Position numbers and translations under genes: made by a program. Positions 40,287 to 44,067 of a stretch of 44,067 nt of DNA are shown in pieces. Below the pieces are notes generated by a model, which saw nothing but the letters and a program-made list of their open reading frames with translations, had not been told where the DNA came from and ran no database searches. The stretch comes from Acidobacteriota bacterium (GTDB lineage Bacteria > Acidobacteriota > Vicinamibacteria > Marinacidobacterales > Marinacidobacteraceae), in assembly GCA_028877265.1 (NCBI GenBank), contig JAPPGX010000002.1, positions 1 to 44,067 on the forward strand. The letters are read 5' to 3'. Each line of letters opens with the position of its first letter. Within the stretch, counting starts at the first letter, position 1.

Positions 40287-41329
40287 GCGGCGGGACGATG
40301 GCTGACGGCCCGGTCGCCGTCGCCGGTCCCCACCTCGTCCGCACGGTGGAGGAGGCGGCCATCGCCTGCGCCTCGACGATCGGTCAGGGAGACCGCCACC
40401 ATTCGGACCAGGTCGCGGTTTCCGCCATGCGCCGGGTCCTCGACACGGTGCCCGTCCGCGGGCGGATCGTGATCGGCGAGGGAGAGCGGGACCAGGCTCC
40501 CATGTTGTGGAGTGGAGAGCGGTTCGGCAACAGCGGGGACGGAGCCCCCGAACTGGACATCGCCGTGGATCCCCTCGAAGGGACGAATCTCTGCGCCACC
40601 GGCGGACCCGGGGCCATCGCGGTGCTCGCCGGTTCGGAACGCGGGGGACTGCTCACCGCGCCCGACGTCTACATGGAAAAGATCATGGTGGGTCCGGCCA
40701 GCCGGGACCTCCTCGGGGACGCCATCCGGCTCGAGCACTCTCCCGAACGCAACGTGGGCGCGATCGCCGAGGCCGAGGGCCTCCCCGCGAGCGAGATCAC
40801 CGTAGTCGTGCTCGAGCGGCAGCGGCATGAGGAGTTGGTCGCCGGGCTGCGGCGCGCCGGCGCCCGGGTGCGCCTGATCGGAGACGGCGACCTCTCCGCC
40901 GGAATCCTGAGCGCGATGCCGGGTTCCGGAGTTCAGGCGGCCATGGGATCGGGCGGCGCCCCGGAAGGGGTGATTGCGGCGGCCGCGCTGCGGTGTCTCG
41001 GCGGCGGAATGCTCGGGCAGCTCCTCGTGCGGAACGAAGCCGAGGAGCGGCGGCTCGTGGAGACCGGGGTCGCGGACGCGGGGCGCGTGCTGACCACGAA
41101 CGAACTGGCGCCCGGCCGGAACCTGATCTTCTGCGCCACCGGCGTGACCGATGGCGCCCTGGTCTCGGGGGTCCGGTTCAACCGGGGCACGATCGAAACC
41201 CACACCCTCCAGATCACGAACGGTCCTCCCGAGCTGACCCGCATCACCCGTCGCCGGCGCCACGGAAGGCCCGCAGAATCGGACGATTCCGGCGGAGTGG
41301 GATTGGCGCGGTCGGGGTCTGTCGTTTAG
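40283..41329 (+). CDS. glpX: Class II fructose-1,6-bisphosphatase
   Basis: A 348-residue GlpX-type phosphatase, which converts fructose-1,6-bisphosphate to fructose-6-phosphate in gluconeogenesis. Metal and substrate motifs: VIGEGERDQAPMLWSGE, ELDIAVDPLEGTNLCATGGP, the substrate-loop VYMEKIMVGPA, and IGDGDLSAGI. The C-terminal 30 residues after ELTRITRRRR are low-complexity. A TTG overlapping the upstream stop, preceded by GGAGG, is used; ATG at 40298 is the alternative. The tight pairing with an acyl-CoA dehydrogenase suggests co-expression during growth on fatty or amino acids. Confidence 0.96.
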   Translation: MSGGTMADGPVAVAGPHLVRTVEEAAIACASTIGQGDRHHSDQVAVSAMRRVLDTVPVRGRIVIGEGERDQAPMLWSGERFGNSGDGAPELDIAVDPLEGTNLCATGGPGAIAVLAGSERGGLLTAPDVYMEKIMVGPASRDLLGDAIRLEHSPERNVGAIAEAEGLPASEITVVVLERQRHEELVAGLRRAGARVRLIGDGDLSAGILSAMPGSGVQAAMGSGGAPEGVIAAAALRCLGGGMLGQLLVRNEAEERRLVETGVADAGRVLTTNELAPGRNLIFCATGVTDGALVSGVRFNRGTIETHTLQITNGPPELTRITRRRRHGRPAESDDSGGVGLARSGSVV

Positions 41330-41338
41330 GCTCTCTCA

Positions 41339-41360
41339 CGGAGGGAGCGTCCCTCCCGTA
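41339..41360 (+). terminator. Hairpin after glpX
   Basis: GGAGGGA-GCG-TCCCTCC forms a 7-bp stem with a 3-base loop, extended by ACG/CGT with a bulge. It lies nine bases after the glpX stop and before the next GTG. There is no T-run, so it may attenuate rather than end transcription. Confidence 0.35.
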
Positions 41361-41386
41361 GTTCCAATTGCAACGGTTCTGAGTCC

Positions 41387-41803
41387 GTGGAGACCGACCC
41401 TTCTCTGATTGAGGCGCTCGTCGCCGCCTTTGTTGACGACGGCCCGGAACGAACCTACTACTACGACCGGGACACCTCCCGGATGGTCAGCGTCGCGGAG
41501 GACCACGAAGACCCCTCGACCCAGGAAATCGTCTGGCAGTTGGAGTCCGACATCCGGGGGCGTTTCGTCCCCGTGCCGAAGCCCCGGCTGGAAGACACCC
41601 TGAGCGAGCAGGACGCGTTTGTCGAGTCCCTCCCGGAGGGAGACATGCGGGGGCGGCTGGAAGCTCTGCTCGAGGACGATCCCGACGGCAGCAAGCTGGC
41701 GCGGCTCGTCAATCGCGACCGCGATGTCCGGCCGGCCTGGCGCAGGTTCCGCGCGGCGCGCGCCCGGCTCCAGGCGTCGGAGTTCCTCGACCGGCTCGGG
41801 TAA
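41387..41803 (+). CDS. UPF0158-like protein
   Basis: A 138-residue acidic protein. The pattern matches UPF0158: an N-terminal beta part (RTYYYDRDTSRMVSVAED), a central helix-strand run (FVESLPEGDMRGRLEALLED) and the closing PAWRRFRAARARLQASEFLD, where the family has a conserved Arg-Trp/Phe helical end. No catalytic motif is visible and the biochemical role of the family is not known to me. The GTG start is 57 bp downstream of glpX, with a hairpin between. About 143 bp of non-coding sequence follows, carrying a sigma-54-type promoter. Confidence 0.7.
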   Translation: METDPSLIEALVAAFVDDGPERTYYYDRDTSRMVSVAEDHEDPSTQEIVWQLESDIRGRFVPVPKPRLEDTLSEQDAFVESLPEGDMRGRLEALLEDDPDGSKLARLVNRDRDVRPAWRRFRAARARLQASEFLDRLG

Positions 41804-41896
41804 CGCGGTTCGAGAGCCGCAGCGTGCCGACACCCCGCCCGGCCCGGACTGGCGAAGACCGAACTCCAACGGTTCCGGGGACAATCGGACGGAATC

Positions 41897-41912
41897 TGGC
41901 ATAGGGATTGCG
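41897..41912 (+). promoter_or_regulatory. Sigma-54 (-24/-12) promoter
   Basis: TGGCATAGGGATTGCG matches TGGCAYR-N4-TTGCW at every position but the last, with the GG and GC elements correctly spaced. The expected start near 41923 gives a leader of about 24 bases, with a strong ribosome-binding site GGGGAGGT before the ATG at 41947. A sigma-54 promoter would need an enhancer-binding activator; none is encoded here. Confidence 0.7.
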
Positions 41913-41946
41913 GCATTACGCGGTGGCAGCCTCGGGGAGGTGGCCC

Positions 41947-44067
41947 ATGCACGAAAGAGCGAACAGGCGAAACAAGGTCCTCCGGCATTCAGGCATGTTG
42001 AGCCTGCTGCTGGTCTTCGGCCATTCCTCGGTAGCGCTCGCGCAGTCCGACGAGGAAACCGGGCGGTCGTACGCCTACGGGAACCTCAGCGTCGTCGACG
42101 GCGACGTCTGGCACCAGCGGGCGGACGACTTCGGCGCCCACGAGGCCGAAAGGGGCAGCCCCTTCCTGCCCGGCGACCGCATCTGGACCCGGGAGCCCGG
42201 ACAGGTCGAACTGCGCTTCGCGGGCCGGGTCACGGCGTGGATGGACCAGGGGACCAAACTGGACTACGTGGAGGGGGACAGCCCGCACCGGCTCGGGTTC
42301 TGGACCGGGAGCCTCCTCGTGTGGCTTGGCGGCGATGCCGACGTGGTCGTGGAAACACCCGGCGGCACCTTCTCCCCGCAGGGCGAGGGTGAGTACCGGA
42401 CGGACCTGCTGGAGGACGGCCGCACGGTGCAGTTCGTCGTCTACTCGGGTATCGCGACGGTAACCACCGAATCGGGCTCGGTGCTGGTGGGGTCCGGTCA
42501 ACGGACCGTCGCTTCCGAAGGCGCCGCACCGGCGCCGCCCGAGGAGTACCTGGGCAACGACCACTTCTACGCCTGGGCCGAGGACCGTCAGCGGCGTTTC
42601 GTCACCACCGCGGAAACTCACTACGACGAGCTTCCCGACGAAGTCAGGGAGCACGCTCCCGATCTCGAGGGACACGGCCGCTGGCACCACGATGTCCATC
42701 TGGGATGGGTCTGGTATCCGACGGTGACCGCCGGCTGGGCGCCCTATCGGCTCGGACGATGGGCGCACACGCCGTTCGGCCTTACCTGGATCTCCTACGA
42801 TCCCTGGGGGTGGGCCCCGTATCACTACGGCCGGTGGGGACACGGCCCGCTTGGCTGGTACTGGCTGCCGGGTTCGGTGTGGGGCCCGGGCTGGGTCTCC
42901 TGGAGCTATGGATACGACTGGGTCGGTTGGTCGCCGCTGGGCTATTACGGCTATGCGGTGTATCCGTTCCGCGGGTACTACGGCTACCACGGGTACTGGC
43001 GGGAGGGCGATTCCTTCTTCTCGAATCGTCCTCGCGTCCGGCGGGGACAGATTCTCGGCAAGGCCGTGCCGCGCGGTTCCGTAAACCGCCAGGCCTGGAG
43101 TTTCACCAGCAAGGACGCCATCGGGCGTCCCGCCTCGCGGAACCGGCTGGCGGCCTCCACTCTGCGCAACGTCGAAAACGCCCAGGTCCTTTCCGGAGGC
43201 GCGGTACTCGATCGCGGTCTGCGTCAACGCGCGATCGGGGAAACCGCCATGACCCGGTCGGCGAAGGCGACCACCCGACGGCTCTCCAACTCGCGGGCTC
43301 CGACAACCTCACGCCGGGCGGTGGCCGACTCCACCCGCAGCACTCCCCGGGCGCAGCGGGTGGCCGTTCCTCGGAGCGCCGCGCGCGCGCGCAGTGCGCG
43401 GTCGGCCTACGCAGCGGAGAGGGACCGCGCGACCTTGTCCCGCGGCGTATCAGGACGGGACCGGAGCAACGGCGGCGCGGAAGCGGGCCGGTCCCGGGCG
43501 ACGACCAGAGGCCGAGCGACAACCGGACCCGTAACGGCCGGACGCCGAACCGGACGGCCGTCGGCCAATCGCGGAGGCGCCGCGACCGGGAATCGCCCGG
43601 CCGCCTCTCCCAGGCCGCGCGCCACCGGACGGCCGGGCAACAGCGGCGCCAGACGGCCTTCAACGGTGCGGCCCGCTTCTCCCAGGAGTGGGGCCTCTTC
43701 CACAGGCCGCTCGGGAACCTCCCGAGCCCGGCCGAGCGGGGCTTCCCGGAGCCGGCCCAGCGGGGCTTCCCGGAGCCGGCCCAGCGGGGCCTCCCGGAGC
43801 CGGCCCAGCGGCGCTTCCCGGAGCCGGCCCAGCGCCGGCTCCCGGAGCCGACCCAGCGCGGGTTCCCGCAGCCGTCCGAGCACGGGCTCTCGTAGCCGGC
43901 CCAGCGCGGGTTCCCGCAGCCGGCCGAGCGCGAGTTCGCGCAGCCGTCCAAGCGGTTTCTCCCGTTTCGGCGGCGGTAGTGGAGCTTCCGCCAGCCGGGG
44001 CGGTGGATCGGGTTCCAGCGGTGGCGGCGGCGGCAGCGCGGTCAGCCGTAGCGGCGGCGGTGGTGGC
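41947..44067 (+). CDS. Exported FecR/DUF6600-like protein with Ser/Arg repeat tail (3' partial)
   Basis: The frame runs open to the window end (707 codons seen). A signal peptide covers residues about 1-33 (LSLLLVFGHSSVALA then QS). Residues 42-185 resemble a FecR-like beta domain (LSVVDGDVWHQRADDFGAHE, ELRFAGRVTAWMDQGTKLDY). Residues about 235-355 are rich in Trp, Tyr and Gly with the DUF6600 pattern WAPYRLGRW, DPWGWAPYHYGRWGHGPLGW and WVGWSPLGYYGY. From about 400 the protein is basic and low-complexity. Residues 590-669 are ten octads of the form GASRSRPS (24-bp DNA repeats, 43714-43953), then a Gly/Ser tract. Periplasmic or surface location is likely. Function unknown. Confidence 0.85.
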   Translation, partial: MHERANRRNKVLRHSGMLSLLLVFGHSSVALAQSDEETGRSYAYGNLSVVDGDVWHQRADDFGAHEAERGSPFLPGDRIWTREPGQVELRFAGRVTAWMDQGTKLDYVEGDSPHRLGFWTGSLLVWLGGDADVVVETPGGTFSPQGEGEYRTDLLEDGRTVQFVVYSGIATVTTESGSVLVGSGQRTVASEGAAPAPPEEYLGNDHFYAWAEDRQRRFVTTAETHYDELPDEVREHAPDLEGHGRWHHDVHLGWVWYPTVTAGWAPYRLGRWAHTPFGLTWISYDPWGWAPYHYGRWGHGPLGWYWLPGSVWGPGWVSWSYGYDWVGWSPLGYYGYAVYPFRGYYGYHGYWREGDSFFSNRPRVRRGQILGKAVPRGSVNRQAWSFTSKDAIGRPASRNRLAASTLRNVENAQVLSGGAVLDRGLRQRAIGETAMTRSAKATTRRLSNSRAPTTSRRAVADSTRSTPRAQRVAVPRSAARARSARSAYAAERDRATLSRGVSGRDRSNGGAEAGRSRATTRGRATTGPVTAGRRTGRPSANRGGAATGNRPAASPRPRATGRPGNSGARRPSTVRPASPRSGASSTGRSGTSRARPSGASRSRPSGASRSRPSGASRSRPSGASRSRPSAGSRSRPSAGSRSRPSTGSRSRPSAGSRSRPSASSRSRPSGFSRFGGGSGASASRGGGSGSSGGGGGSAVSRSGGGGG

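Noticed and set aside
43714..43953. CRISPR-like 24-bp repeats
   Set aside because: The repeats are direct, adjacent and in frame within the Ser/Arg tail; there are no spacers and no cas genes.

Overview
This is a very GC-rich, gene-dense bacterial window with diderm (outer-membrane) traits: a fused LptF-LptG lipopolysaccharide exporter permease, an AmgK/MurU-like sugar pair and a GspC-like PDZ protein. The gene order rimP-nusA-infB-ylxP-rbfA-truB-rpsO-pnp, SpoIIE-type phosphatase, ECF/beta-solenoid envelope operon and dense palindromic intergenic repeats would fit an uncultured Acidobacteriota-like lineage. That placement is inference, because no 16S rRNA is present.

Layout. (1) 90-4646, plus strand: a six-gene operon with 4-base start/stop overlaps at most junctions: ECF sigma factor, anti-sigma-like membrane protein, two small membrane proteins and two DUF4097-type beta-solenoid proteins; probably an envelope-stress module. 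(2) 4695-24714, minus strand: smc, a nucleotidyltransferase, an AmgK-like kinase, asnS and rimO, then the translation/RNA block rimP-nusA-infB-ylxP-rbfA-truB-rpsO-pnp, then purC. (3) 25272-27542 plus: fused lptF-lptG, convergent with a second sugar-phosphate nucleotidyltransferase (27558-28739 minus). (4) 28964-33040 plus: metK-valS. (5) 33480-33893 FtsB-like protein; 33963-34724 minus GspC-like protein; 34981-38857 plus: SpoIIE phosphatase followed at once by an unusual RNase III. (6) 39072-41803 plus: acyl-CoA dehydrogenase, class II FBPase, UPF0158-like protein. (7) 41947 to the window end: exported FecR/DUF6600-like protein with a Ser/Arg repeat tail, behind a good sigma-54 promoter match.

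The most striking item is 37238-38857: one reading frame encoding two RNase III domains followed by two dsRNA-binding domains. The first RNase III domain keeps most catalytic acids; the second has lost them. The layout resembles Drosha/Dicer more than the single-domain homodimeric bacterial enzyme. I know of no characterised bacterial counterpart.

The second theme is intergenic structure. The long gaps carry structured repeats with terminal stems. One family (about 182 bp) occurs as a clean copy upstream of lptFG, as a copy nested inside another copy downstream of valS, and as a half copy upstream of metK. Stem sequences differ between copies while pairing is kept, often with G-T wobble, which argues for selection on RNA structure. 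A second family fills the pnp-purC and rpsO-truB gaps. Several elements lie directly against stop codons.
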